From contig NC_088172.1 of assembly GCF_028769735.1 (NCBI RefSeq), positions 34,630,897 through 34,694,896 on the forward strand: a DNA stretch of 64,000 nt. Reading direction: 5' to 3'. The notes beneath the pieces are model-generated. The model saw only the letters and a program-made list of their open reading frames with translations, did not search any database and was not told the DNA's origin. Source of the stretch: Zonotrichia leucophrys gambelii (taxonomy: Eukaryota > Chordata > Aves > Passeriformes > Passerellidae). Below, piece after piece: positions 24,525 through 36,923 of this stretch; position 1 is the first letter of the stretch; every line of letters begins with the position of its first letter. Position numbers and translations under genes: made by a program.

Positions 24525-26714
24525 AACCACAAAGTGGGGGATGCTGTTGCTCTGATTCTTGTGCACATATTTATTTGTTATATTTGCCCTACATCCTCAC
24601 CAGCCAGACTTGGTGTGCTCAGAATTACCTATTATTCTTTCCAAAGCACACATGATCTATTTGCACTGAAATCTGGGGTCAGTTGATTCCTTTAGAGGGT
24701 GATTATTCACCTTACCATGAAAAAAAATCAACATATTCAGGATGTGATAGCAAAAATTACCCTTTCTTAACCAACAATTCTCCTCAGATTTTGAAACCAC
24801 CGAAATTATTTCAAGAACATATAAACACAAACAATAATAAACCCTGCATATAATTTCCTTCTAGAGATTCATCCACCTTATTGAGCAGGAATCACAACTT
24901 CTATGGATGTCTTCTTGCATCTAAAGTCTGTTCATAATTTTTTTTCTCTCCTACTCAACACTTGTATGACTTTGTGAAGTTTCCCTAGTTTATACCTCCT
25001 CTCCATCTTCAAACCCTTAGCATCCCTCTTTTGTGCCTGGTAATTTTCCATTCTAGCAATTCTAATCACCTACAAAAAGTTAAAATAGAATTGGTTCCCT
25101 TTTCCTTCAAAAATCCCTGTAGTATAATTATTGTCCAGTGAGGGTAGTTTAACATGTTACTAAGCTCAATATTTTTCCATTGCATCAAGTTCATGAGAAA
25201 AAGATGCTGTAAACAGACTGTATGCACAGTCTGGAAGAAAATTCAAATATGTCACAATTTTTTTTGTTCATACCCTGACTAGAATTTGTAATTTGTCATA
25301 AAATTTCTTAAATGTTCACTTGGCAGAGGGTGATGGTACTATTTTGGTTATTCATTAGTGCTGCAATTTTTTAATGAAATTCATCCTAAAATCCTCCAAA
25401 CTGGTTGAGTATTGAAGCTGTTGCTGAGGCTCAGCTGCCCTAGCCTTCTCTCACACTTATGACAGGGGCAAAGATCAGGCCCTGTGCCCTTCACTAGTCT
25501 CTCAGAACTCCTCATTACCTTCTGTTATACTCATTACTGTCATTACTGGCTATTTTTGCACTCTCTAGATACTTAAAATTATCTCTAAATAGTCTTTCTT
25601 TCAAAATGTGTGAAATCCAAGTGCATAAAAGTATCACAAAGTATTAAAATCATGGGGTTTTGAATAGAAGCATGGGAGGCCATGTGTCACAAGAGATAGT
25701 ACAATTGCAATCAAGGTCTCTTTTGATCATTGCTCTTCCAATCTAAATACAGTGTATTCTTATGTGCTGTATGCATCCTGCTAAGTTGTGTGATAAAGCC
25801 CATATACACACCCACAAATGACTTCAAGAAATAATGGCTAGAGGGGGACCCCAGCAATGCTCTGGCAGGCTACTTCCAGACCCATGCCACTGGCCATTAT
25901 CCCCTCAAATACCCAACTGCACAAGCCCAGAAGAGCACAAAAAGCACAATGGCAGTCAGGAACCCAAATTAGAGACTCCAAGTAACAACCATCCATTCCA
26001 GACTCCGCTCAGGCTCGTCCCAGCAGAGCTATCCATCCCAGTACCAAAACACCAAAACCATCACCACAGGTCACTTTTGCATTATGGGGGTTACTTCCTA
26101 GGGGTGGGATTTTTCATAGGATGCAGAAAAAAGCTGGCTCTGGGTCATTCCTGTTATGCAAGATTGAGGGGAGGAACCAAAGGCAGAAGAAGACAGGGAT
26201 TTAGGTGATTTTGGGAGGAATGAAAGTTGGAAAAGAGGAGTAAGGGGATGAAAAAGATCGGACACATGTAAATAATTTCCTGGTCAGTGTGCTTGTCTGG
26301 CAGTGCTCTGTCAGAGAAGGGAGCAGCCTTGTTACATTCTCTTCAGCCTCCTCTACAAGTGACAGCTCCCTGCTCTGTGTGCGTGAGGGTCTCACTGCAG
26401 CAGCTAGAGCCAGAGCACAAGATGGACATCCCCTGTGCCCATAGTGGCAGGAAATGGAAGGATCTAGTGAAGGATCTAGTGAAGACTGGACAGAGTGTCT
26501 GAGTCCAGCTGCTTGAGGGATCCTGCTTACCTGTGGTACATAGGTGTATGTGTATGTTTTCAGTTCTGGACTTCCATTGTGCCCAGCCAGAGAAGGAAGC
26601 AGGATGGTGTCACTTTGGTTTGATGGGTGCTGGGAGTGTGTGTCTCCTGTCTGTGTACCTTGCCACATTTGTGCATGTGTTTATCTGTGTATATGATGTC
26701 CATATGTGTTTCAA
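24525..26714. other. Unannotated non-coding DNA with GC-richer patches
   Basis: No gene is supported. Patches at about 25840-26040 and 26290-26520 are richer in C and G than their surroundings and open frames of 124 codons (25834-26208, plus) and 155 codons (26201-26668, minus). The peptides have no domain that I recognise, and the frames on the two strands do not point to one gene. The patches may be remnants of repeats that I cannot name. A 12-base unit is tandemly doubled at 26458-26484. Confidence 0.5.
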
Positions 26715-26956
26715 ACTACACCAGGAGAGGGTTACATTGGATATTGGGAATATTTTTTTCAAAAAATTTGCCAAATATTGGGACAGGCTGCAAAGGGCAT
26801 TGGAGAAGTCTCCATATCTGGAGGGATTTAAAAGACATGTGGATATGGCATTTCAGGACATGGTTTAGTGGTAGACTTGGCAGTGATGGATTAACATTTG
26901 GACTTAATGATCTTAAAGGTCTTTTCCAGTCTAAACAATTCTATAATTTTATGATC
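26715..26956 (+). mobile_element. CR1 LINE fragment, 3' end
   Basis: In order, the plus strand carries 'ttggatattgggaatatttt', 'gacaggctgcaaaggg', 'ggagggatttaaaagacatg', 'ggacatggtttagtgg', 'agacttggcagtgatgg' and 'atgatcttaaaggtcttttc', closing with the tail 'attctataattttatgatca'. This is the classic CR1 3' end, truncated at its 5' side. The longest open frame of the window (26627-27214, 195 codons, plus) runs through it and is not a gene, because this part of CR1 is untranslated. Confidence 0.95.
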
Positions 26957-27237
26957 ACATCTAACTATCTGCATGAAGACATTTGTGTACAAGTATGTAT
27001 AGAATGTCTGTGCTTGCTTTGTGTGCATGCATGTGCTGGGAATAGATCTTTGTTCCAAGTCCCAGTTGCATCTGGATCAGCAGCACACTCACCTGTCTCA
27101 GGCAGACATGCAGACATACTTATGCAGACATATCATTTGTATATAATGATACTCTTTCTCCCTGCAAGAATGTCAGTTTTGGAGAGGCAAAATATGGAGC
27201 TGGCATTGGTGTAGTTCAGTGATATCTGCACAGCAGA

Positions 27238-27335
27238 TGAGGCTTAGGAACTGAGAGTCAGGGTCATGGTTATATCCCAGCCTCATAACCTCTTGTTTGA
27301 AACATTATGTCAGTCTCTCACTAAGGTAACAGAAA
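27238..27335 (+). mobile_element. Ancient MIR-like SINE fragment
   Basis: The phrases 'gcttaggaactgagagtcag', 'ggttatatcccagcct' and 'ataacctcttg' followed by 'gtcagtctctcactaaggta' resemble the forward MIR consensus. There a leader leads to 'gggttctagtcccagctctg', then to 'gtgaccttgggcaag', and then to 'tcacttaacctctctg'. Divergence is high, as expected for this age. Confidence 0.42.
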
Positions 27336-30300
27336 GAATTGAACATTGAACTAACCTTCAGTCTTGCTTTTTCATAACATTTTAAGATCTGCTCTTTTCC
27401 TTTTGCTAGCCAGGTATTTTTTGCCATCTTTCTGCAACCACAAGAGCTGGAGTATATGCATATTTTAATGTAGACTGAGCTTCTTCCATAATCTCATAAC
27501 TCCAGGAGGATTTAACATAATTCTCAGTGATTATTTCCAGTGCCTGTCTTTGCAGGTGGTCATTGATTTCCTGAGCTTCAGCAGAGTGAAATTGATGTCT
27601 AGCCTACTCCAGTAAAAGGTTTACTGGAATAGATATATCTCTCAGTACAGCTAATGCTGGCAAGCACTCTATTATGGATGCAGTTCTATTGTGGAGGAGA
27701 GAAGTAAAAGGTTTTCATGCAGTTTTTTTCCTTGGGAAGGCTTTTTGCTAGCATAGAGATGTTATTCAAAATTTCACCCCTAAATGATATCTGTAAGTTT
27801 TAGTCATAAATCTGGGGCTTGATTTCTCTCAGTGTCTCCATTCCTCATGTGGAGCTGGAAAACAGCAATGAGAACTGACAAATCGACTTTAAATCTGCAG
27901 AAAGGCAGCAGTGTTTTTTGCTCCCAGTCTGAAAAGACAAGCAGAACAGGGATTCACCCTTGGCCTGAGTGTGGAAAGCTTTCTCCAAATGAATGCCACC
28001 AGACTCCTAGGTTTATTTGAAATTTATGGCTTATGTAACTTCAGAAATTGGGGAAATCTTTCAAATACCTGTTTTTGTCTCAGTGGGAGAGCACTGTGTC
28101 ACAACAAGGGCACAGTGGGGGATGTGAAACAGGAGGAGCCACTGCTCAAGTTGCATCTGAGGAACTGAGTCATTTGGAGGAGGGGATCCTCTTCTTGGCA
28201 GAAGCAGCGTAGAGCACTGTGACATCTCCATCTCCATGTTTCTACATAGAAAACATCAAGAACACTAGAACAGCACAGCCTCAGGAACCATGACATGTTT
28301 ATTTGTGCGCAGCATGCTAAAGTGAAAATTTAAAGTGCAGTAATTAATTCTGCCACGCTCCCTGTATTGCCATGACCAAGACAGGAGCTCTAGCTAAGCA
28401 GAGGAGCTCATATTTTCTTCATTATTGATTCTAACCCTTATCATGCCTTTGCCTGTGATGGCTTCTGACTTGTTTGGGCACAATTGGCTGGTATAGGTAA
28501 GACTGGTCATAATGTGATATGCAATTTCTTCTATGGTTTCAATTAAAAACTGGTTTAGGAATTAGGAGACATGGAAATGGCAAACACATAAGGTTTACCC
28601 TTACATGAACATTCAGGGCAAATCTGTCCTCAGAAATAATTAATAATGCCGTACAGAAACCACACTGGGAGAATTACAAAGGTTATTATGTGGATTAAAT
28701 GCCTCTTCTTTGTCTGAGCCTTTCAATCTTTCTGTAGTGCAAAACAGCTACACAACATGATAGTTAATGATTTGGGTCTGCATAAAAACTTGGGCTCAGA
28801 GGTCACTGAGTCTGTGGGTAAGGAAAGCCAGGGAGAGCATCTTAGAGAGGCTGTCATTGCTCCTGGATGCAGAATCCACCTGAGCTAGTTCTCAGTCCTC
28901 TTGCTTGAGGAGTGCTGGCAGGACACGTCACCACAGAGTACACAGGAAGATTCCAATGCACTTGTACTGATTTCTGTATCAAGTTGAATGCCCATGTTAC
29001 AGAAGTTATGCTCAAGAATGCAAACTGGTTCTAATATATCTGCACAAGTCATTTTCTGTCTTCGCTGCAGTCTTGGAGAGTTTGCAAGATGCTGTATTTT
29101 AGATTAGGTCCATGATGCCCTGTTAGAGGGCTTTGCTTTGTTTTGAGTGGTTTTTTGCATGGGTTTTTTTCGAGGTTTTTTTTGAGTTTTTTTTTCTGAG
29201 CAGACATACATGTGCTGCTTAAATTACAGAATCTTGTGAAATGTAGAAGTTGAAAAGTGACACTAAGAACAAACTTAACTATATGACAATATTTTCCCTT
29301 GAAAATCAGAAATCAGTCTGGAAAGTTGTAAATTCTTCACACGCATATCACCCTGCCAGGAGTTCCTAAATATACTTGTCACCATGCCAAGTTCCTAAAT
29401 ATTTCTTAGTTTTGACCAATGAAGAACATAATATGTATTTAAACCATTAACTAAAAACACTGCATGAAAGGTAGGGATGCAAATGGTGTGCTGTGCTTTT
29501 TTATTTTTTGGAAGAACATTAGCTCTGATTTCTTTTCAACCAATATTTTTGCATGGACCTAAGTTAGGAAAGTCACTGCATTGTACTGTACTCAGATTTA
29601 TTTTTTAATAAAAGACAGAAACAACATTCTATAGCACTATATCCATTACGTGTCTAATGAAAAATCAATAGCAGCTGGGTACCTTATTCCAAGAACTGCT
29701 TTTAGAAATTCTACCCACGGGATATTTGTGAAAGGTAGGTTTAGTGTCTTAATTCCCACAAAGTCTGTAATTCCAGTTTGTTTCTACTTGTTTGGTATTT
29801 ATTACAATACCCATAAAAAAACTTGGTAAAGTGTGCTCATAAAAATTTAGTAAAGTTTTATATGCATTACAATAAATACAAAGCAAGAAGAGTCTATGGA
29901 CTGTCTCTCATATGTACAGTAAAGGGAATGAAAAAATTCTCTGGTAGCAGGTTTAAATAAATGGTATTCTTCAGCACATACACTAAGTAGCATTATGTTA
30001 TTATAGCACTGTAATTCTTTGGATAAATGGAGTCAACTCCCCTCTTATTTTCACTACAGTAAGTCAAGTGTTTACTTAAGTAAGTGCAGGTTGAGTGATT
30101 CACATACTTTTGAACTCCTGTCTCTGAAAAGAAGAATACTTTTCTCAGTATATACATGTATTTTCAGCAATTAAATAGATTTTTAAAAGAACAAAATAAC
30201 AGAAATATCCATGCATAGAATCAGTGTCTTTACAATAAAAGTCATATAGCTATCGAATAAAACAAATTAAGTTTTAGGCCAGAATTTATAACAAAATAAA

Positions 30301-30904
30301 ACCAAAAATCCTGTGTACCATGGCAATTTGGCTTTTGTTCTTATCAACAATGAAACATAGCCTGAAATTTTTTGCCTTACCTAATTGAAATATCTTTATA
30401 CAGACTGTTAACTGTAGAATAATTTTTAGACATTTTGCTTTGAGCAGTCAGTGATTAAGAGCAAGGTATCTATAGTTCTTTATCTGTTATTTTTAGGGCC
30501 TGTCCAGAGTTTTCTGCATTATATAAATTATTCTGCTGCTCTTGTACTTTTCCAGAACATTTCTTTGAATCTTCAAAATAGATTTTGACTGTGTGCTCAA
30601 AAAAGTAACATTTTTGCTCATGGGAACATATACATAATCTTCAATTCATTTTGTCAATCAGTTTATTACATTTCAGATTTTCTCTGGGCAGCACAGATAA
30701 AATGAATTCTTATATAATAAATACAAATCAAGAGGGCTAAAAAATTCCTGAAAAAATGCATAAGGGACATTAAATTTATACACCAGAAGGTAGTGTTATG
30801 TAAAGACAACACTTATACACTAGTGAGAACCATTTTGAAACCTTGAAACTTGAAAGGCTGGGTTTTTTTGTAAACCTACCAATTCTGCAAAATTTGCCAA
30901 GTGT
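27336..30904. other. Unannotated AT-rich non-coding DNA
   Basis: No gene is seen. The stretch holds G- and T-rich low-complexity sequence at about 29140-29200, an imperfect doubled unit of about 30 bases at 29348-29408, and otherwise AT-rich single-copy-looking DNA. Frames at 27832-28168 are short and unrecognised. Confidence 0.55.
29348..29408. repeat. Imperfect tandem duplication, unit about 30 bp
   Basis: Two adjacent copies begin at 29348 and 29379. Both contain 'tcacc.tgcca', 'agttcctaaatat' and 'ctt', with a few substitutions and a small gap. Confidence 0.75.
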
Positions 30905-30939
30905 GATTTAAAGTTATAATTTTAAAACTGCCATGGCAC

Positions 30940-31195
30940 AGTGACATCCCTGCAGAACAGAAGCTGGGGACAGTGGGGCTTCCCTTTGCGAGGTCAGAGC
31001 TGGATCCCATGGCCAGGGCTGGTGCTATCACCCCAGTGAGGGGCAGGGCTTGGGGAGGACATGGAGCAGGAACATCCCTGCCCCAGGAATCAGGCACCTC
31101 TGGGGACCAGGGAGTCAGTATAACATTGTACTGTGCAGTATCCCATTGCCAGCTGATGAACCCTGGGAAGCGCTGCTGCCACTGAAAAGGCCTTA
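30940..31195. other. GC-rich island of unknown origin
   Basis: About 250 bases are clearly richer in G and C than the sequence on either side, with runs such as 'gaggggcagggcttggggag' and 'aggcacctctggggaccagg'. Open frames occur on both strands (30876-31235 minus, 119 codons; 30973-31185 plus, 70 codons), which is what GC richness alone produces. I could not match it to a known repeat, exon or promoter, and CpG remains low. A diverged LTR or other retroelement fragment is the likeliest explanation. Confidence 0.4.
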
Positions 31196-32310
31196 GAGGA
31201 GAGTCCATGAAACAGCTGCTTAAGCAAAAATTCATCTAAATATGATTTTTCAATGAAATATCTCCAAAGGCTGCTAAAATACCATATCTATACCATCCAC
31301 TGCTCTGTCAAAAACATGCCTGAGCCATCCATACTTGAGCTGGCTTTAAGCAACAAAAGTAATTTAGTCTAAGGAGTGCTGAGCTTAGCTGGGATAAGAA
31401 ATCAGATAAATTAGCTCATTATGAGCTTCCCAGTGTGCTTGGCACCAGTGTAAGCATCTGAGATGCATTGCAGAGGTCTAGCTCAGCTACCTGAGTATGA
31501 TGTATCATTTGTTTGTTTATCTTCAAGCATGTAGGAGGGTGTTTTTATACACTTAAAGTTCAGAAGGTACATAAATCTTTGCACAGCGTGGGCTGCCACT
31601 GGGCGGGTCTTTTTCCCAGCAGTCAGGAGACCAAAAGGGCAATTTAATAAATTTTCATGTTTCAAAAAATAATATAAAATAAAGGGAATTCTCTGTGGGC
31701 TTAATCTGACTTTCACGATAAATTCTTGGTCATAAGCTCCAAGCAGCTCAAGCTTCCTCCTGATTTTATTTTTGCTAAGAACTCTAAAGGAATTCTGCTG
31801 TACCAAGTTATTCAAATTTAGAACATAATAGAAGCATAATCTCTTATCCGGCAGCAACCATATCTGCCTGCATTAAAATATCTAACACTATTTGCTCAAT
31901 CTCCAATTTACATTTATCTACTCAAACACAAGAAAGGTCTGCAGGCTAAAAAAGAGAAAAGCACTCCACAGCTCTGACATGCAGAGCACACAGACAGAAT
32001 AGAGTCCTTTTCCTGTAATGGTCTGCATTTGTCTACTAATGATTCTGACAAAACCAAATACAACCCAGCCCAGGACCTTAAAAGCTGATTTGAATAAATT
32101 TAAAGCAGGCATGGTGTGGATGCTTGTTATTATTCATAGCTCTACTAGGCAATGCTTTGCCTCGCTTTGCTCCATTTTCAGTAGGCCTAAGATTCAAGCT
32201 AGATATTTTTGCTGTGAGTTTTAACATTTGAGGAGGTTATTTATGCTAACCCAAGCAACTGTCTTGAGTACTTCAATCCCCCCTGGTGCCTCATGCCACA
32301 CAGCCTTAGG
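31196..32310. other. Unannotated AT-rich non-coding DNA
   Basis: No gene or repeat is recognised. The 124-codon minus-strand frame at 31483-31857 has no domain that I know. Confidence 0.55.
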
Positions 32311-32727
32311 TGTGCCCTTGTGGCAGAGGAGGCTGATGGCATCATGTGCTGCCTTGGAGCTGTTGCCAGCAGGTGGAGGTGGGTGATCCTTTGAACTCAG
32401 CATGGATGAGGCCACACCTGGAGAACTGTGTCTAGTTCTGGCTCCTCAGTATGAGAAAAACACGGACATACTGGAGAGCATCTAGTGAAGAACCACTGAG
32501 ATGACAAAGGAACAGAAACACATCTTCCATGTAAGGAAAGGCTGAGAGGGCTGGAACTTGTCAGCCTGGAGAAGAGAAGGCTTGGGGGAATCTCATCAAT
32601 GCAGATTGTGAATAAACACTTGAAGGGAATGGGCATTTATGCATCCAGGCTGTCTTCTGTTGTGTGCTTGTGACAAGACCAAGTGCAATGGACTTGGAAA
32701 ACAGGAGGCCTCGTCTGACCTTCAGGG
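32311..32727 (+). mobile_element. CR1 LINE fragment, end of reverse-transcriptase region
   Basis: The plus strand follows the CR1 body in order: 'tgtgcccttgtggcagagga', 'gttgccagcaggtggaggtg', 'gatgaggccacacctggaga', 'ctgtgtctagttctggctcc', 'aaaggctgagagggctgg', 'cagcctggagaagagaagg', 'aatctcatcaatg' and 'aaaacaggaggcc'. This is the stretch just upstream of the usual 3' UTR. Frame-breaking changes leave no usable protein. Both the 5' and the 3' ends are missing, so it is an internal fragment or a copy whose ends have decayed. Divergence from the consensus is moderate. Confidence 0.93.
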
Positions 32728-34199
32728 TAAGTTGGTCCTCACACAAAAATTTTCACCTCAAAAGTATTACAGAACTCACTATAAATCCACATATAAGCTT
32801 ATCCTTGTAAATAAACATAATTTACATGCAGGTGATTTAGTTTCATCTCAGACACATTTCATAATTGTTAACTCAGGTGCACAATATATTTCACCCTTTC
32901 ATCATGTCGACAGGAAGAAATAAAACCCCAAGAATAAAGCCTAAGCTTCAGGGTTGCTGTACAGTGCCACAGCTGTGTGTTCTTCATACAACTTCCCTGC
33001 CAAAACCCTCTAGAAGCAGTGACACTCAGATTTGGGCTTTTCTTAATCAATATTTCATGCTTTTTCTGCCCTGATGACACAGTATGGGAAGATCCTTTTA
33101 TTTTGTTTCTATGAAAGGTCATTGGAAAGCTGTTCTCTTGTTCATTATGATAAATTGGGTTAATTGGCAACAGATCACATTGGTTCATGATGTCACCATG
33201 ATATAATTTTATTAAGGAATTTTGAAGTGCTGCCATTTGCAAGTCCATGTTTGCCATGCAAGGGTTAAAGGCATTTCTATCCTCTAGGGATTCAGAACAT
33301 CTCATTAAAATTCAGTGGAAGTATGACCTCTGGTGTAAGGCTAAAAATCTGTTTTACTGTCTGATTGGGTTTTATATAAAGTTCCACATAATTCTAGTTA
33401 AACCACAATTTGTAATGCTATGGTAAATTATCATTCAATTAGACTTAACTCCCACTGAAATACCCATACATAGGAGATATTGGAGATTCCTGAAGAAAGG
33501 TGCACGGGGTATGGATCATGTTCTGTTTATGAAAACAGATGGACATTTCATTACAAATCAATAGAGTATAAATGATGTCTGAAAAAATTATTTTAATATA
33601 GTTAATTCCCAGAAGACCTAGCTAGAAGTAAATGCTTGTCACTAAGCCAGGCTGTGTCAGCTTTATGAATATTGAGCGCTGTCTTGGCTCCTGAAGTAGG
33701 AAAGAATAAGTTTTTGCTTAGTTACCCAAGTAGGGCTACTTAATGAAAGTGGTCTTAGGCTGAATCTTAAGTACACTTGGAGGCCTCACGTTGTGATCCC
33801 TTGGGATTATGACAGAACTCTGGTATCACAAAGATCACATTTGACTTCCATGTTTACATAGTTAATGCTAAAAGCATGACAATGCCTTGTTCTTCTAGAA
33901 AATTCATGAGTAAAATATAAATAAAGTTGACATCAACAATTCACTTAATGATACGGCAATTAATCTCAATCCTCCTGGAAACTACAATGAGGAACATGGA
34001 AAATGAGGTGGATTGGTGACATCCAACTTGACTGCATGAAGGGAAAATCATCCTTGACAAATATGACTTGACAACTGTACTATGACTACACCTTTATGGA
34101 AGATACCAGTTCTGGGGATTTTTCTGACTTTTTTTTTCCTGATGTATATGTGCTATGCTATGTCTCTGTAGACATCTTTAGGTTTATCATTTTTTAAAT

Positions 34200-34225
34200 T
34201 TCTTAATACCATTTCTTAATACCAT
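34200..34225. repeat. Perfect tandem duplication of a 13-bp unit
   Basis: TTCTTAATACCAT occurs twice, head to tail, followed by a T run. This is a typical replication-slippage product. Confidence 0.9.
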
Positions 34226-36894
34226 TTTTTTTAATCACTCCTCCGCTTTAGTTGAACTGAATGTTTTACAGGATATAATAAAATGCCTTTACTTGTGTTA
34301 AATTCCAGCATTTAGGCCCATCATTAGAAGATGTTATCAGCTTAAAACTGGTTTCCTTTATCAATGAAAGGTTAATAATGTGACTTGGCTTAGAACTGTA
34401 TGGAAAGCAGTAAAAAAGGTTTAGTTACGCCATCTTATCTGTCTGGTGTGCAATTGCCTTCAGCTGATATTCTCTGTGGGATGAATGCAAGCCATTTTAC
34501 TTTTTTAAAATTAGGTCATGTTCTAAATTTTGGCTTGTCTTCCTTGAAGACATGACATTGCTATCTTCTAGCTGCAATTATTTTTTTTCAAAGGAAAGTA
34601 AATTCTATTTTGCTGTAGCAAAGTATTTTATTTTAAAATTAAGTCCTGAAATTTCAAGCTCAGGGAGCTTTAACTATAACATGATGGATATCATGGTACA
34701 GAGAGTTAATAAAAAAGATAAGGACAGAGTTCTATTTACCAAATTTTGGAAAGATCTCAAGAGAAACCTTGAAAAAAACCCCACACAAAGTAGATCTATA
34801 TAAGAAGCATGTTAATACTAGTAATTGAATTTTGTCTCACAATGTTATATATTTATGAAATTACTTTAGAACTTTGGATGGAAGAAATTCCAAATATGAA
34901 TATTGTTACATATTAATGTGTAACCATATTCAAGTAAGTGAGCTACGTTGGTGTCTGTTGAAGCTGTGAATGTTTTCCACTACCTATGAAGAGCCCAGAT
35001 CTGTTGACAGAAGTTTAGTACACTTTCAGTCCCGTTATTAGGCCATATGTTTCTCAGTAGGAAGGTAACATTTAGAAGAGTTTGCCTGAGGTCCTGGATT
35101 TTTCAGGCTAAAAACCTTCACCTGCTCATTTTAACTACTGTTTAAGAAAGAATGCTGCTGAAAAACATTTGAACTTTATTTCAGGTGTATAGGCTTCAAT
35201 CAGATGAAATTCTAATTACTACTTCAAAAAAACCTAATGATTAAACTTAAGTTGAAGAAGTCAGCCATCTCCACATCTGAGAGTGTTAACAGATCCGTCT
35301 ATATCTTTTGTGATCCAAATGACAAAAAATCATTTAGACTGTTATCTCTTGAAAACTGGTGAAAGTCATACAAGTGTGTCTATAGTTGTTCAAACATAAA
35401 CAGTCCCTGCTGATACCCAAAGAGCCTTACACTAACTCCAGCAGAGTTTTTACATGTCTGTCAGGACACATACATTTGTAGTGCAATTTATATTAACACT
35501 AATAGGGTAGTTTCAGAGAGAATATAAAATTAATCAGAAATAGTCAACACTCACATTGTACTTAGAATATTAAGCATCTAACATTAGAGCATTATTGAAT
35601 AAAATTAAATATTACTTTATACTCATGCAATTTTGCAGATTATCTAGTGGAGCAAACACACAGAAATCTTTTCCTCACTGTAAGAAAATACTGTTATTTT
35701 ATTGCAGTGCAAAAAGCAATATTTTCAAGCTTTCCAAACATTATAGTCCCAATTCCAATTTAAATTCCCTGATATAGTCTCTCTATTCATCTCAAATATC
35801 AACAAAGGTTTCAGCTCTCCATCACCTTAGCTAGAACATATCTCAAGCAGCATCCAGTAAATCATCTTCTCTCCTTATCTTCTGATGAGTTTCAGTTCCC
35901 ATATATACAGATAATATTTAAATTCTTTTCCTAATGTAATCATATTTTATCATAGACAAATCAGAGTGTATCAATTTGTTTCCATAAGTTAGACAGCAGA
36001 CTTTTTAGTGAAGAAAAACCCCAAGCCAGGCCTCTGGTGGTATAAACGTAAGGTGAAAAATTGATGAGCTTGGCAAGGAACTCAGAAAACCTAATTTTTC
36101 ATTAATATTCATAATGCAGCATCACTTCCAATATACTCCAGCCTAAAGGGCTAAAACTGAAGGTATTGTTGGCCCTGCTTATGCTCTACCCTGGAGGCTC
36201 AGAATAGAATCAGAATCCCTTGACATCAATGCTTATTGGGAGGAAAATGCCACCATGCAAATGAGCTCTTATTTTACCAGCTATATCCTAAGTTGTTACA
36301 GACAATCTAAACATCTTGTTGAGACTTTTTTGCTAGCCATGACTGAGAGAAATGCTTTGCATTCATTCTGTGTTATAGTCATGGTTCATAAGTCACTGTT
36401 AAAATTAAAAATCTCTTTATGAGAAGTAGAAATAAAGACCATACAGAGAATGAGAAATCATTAATGCATCTAATGGCAGGAACTGGATAATTGATAAAGA
36501 GAGGCAGATGTCCAAAGCTGTCAGCACAATTCTGGGTGTGCCTGCACATGCTCCCATGAACACATCTGCCCTGTACATCTGCACCATTCCCACCCCAGCC
36601 TGGTCAGCTGCTCTGGATAAAATTCATGCAATGTGAGTGGCACTTGGCCACTTAAAAATAGTCTTCCCAGCTAATCTCAATAAACTTCAGTTTTCCAGAC
36701 CTATTTCTTGTCAAGATACCTTTTAGTCAGGCACATCTGACTAATAAAGGTGACTAACCATAAGTGATGGCAAAAGTTATGTAAGTACAACCCAGCCTCT
36801 ATGATGAGAATAAACCAGACTCTTACAATAGTGAAGTAGTACTAAAACTAGTATGCAAAAAGGATGGTGGAGTAGCAGGTTTATGTGCATCAGT

Positions 36895-36923
36895 CTAAAA
36901 TGCTGGGGTGCCCAGCATTTTAG
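36895..36923. repeat. Perfect inverted repeat, 13-bp arms, 3-nt loop
   Basis: CTAAAATGCTGGG, the loop GTG, and CCCAGCATTTTAG pair without mismatch. The sequence outside the arms does not continue the pairing. Confidence 0.95.

Noticed and set aside
26627..27214. Longest open frame in the window, 195 codons, plus strand
   Set aside because: It runs through the untranslated 3' end of a CR1 element and into a MIR-adjacent segment. The peptide has no domain.
32868..33305. Open frame of 145 codons, minus strand
   Set aside because: No domain or signal peptide is recognised, and two plus-strand frames overlap it. Treated as chance.
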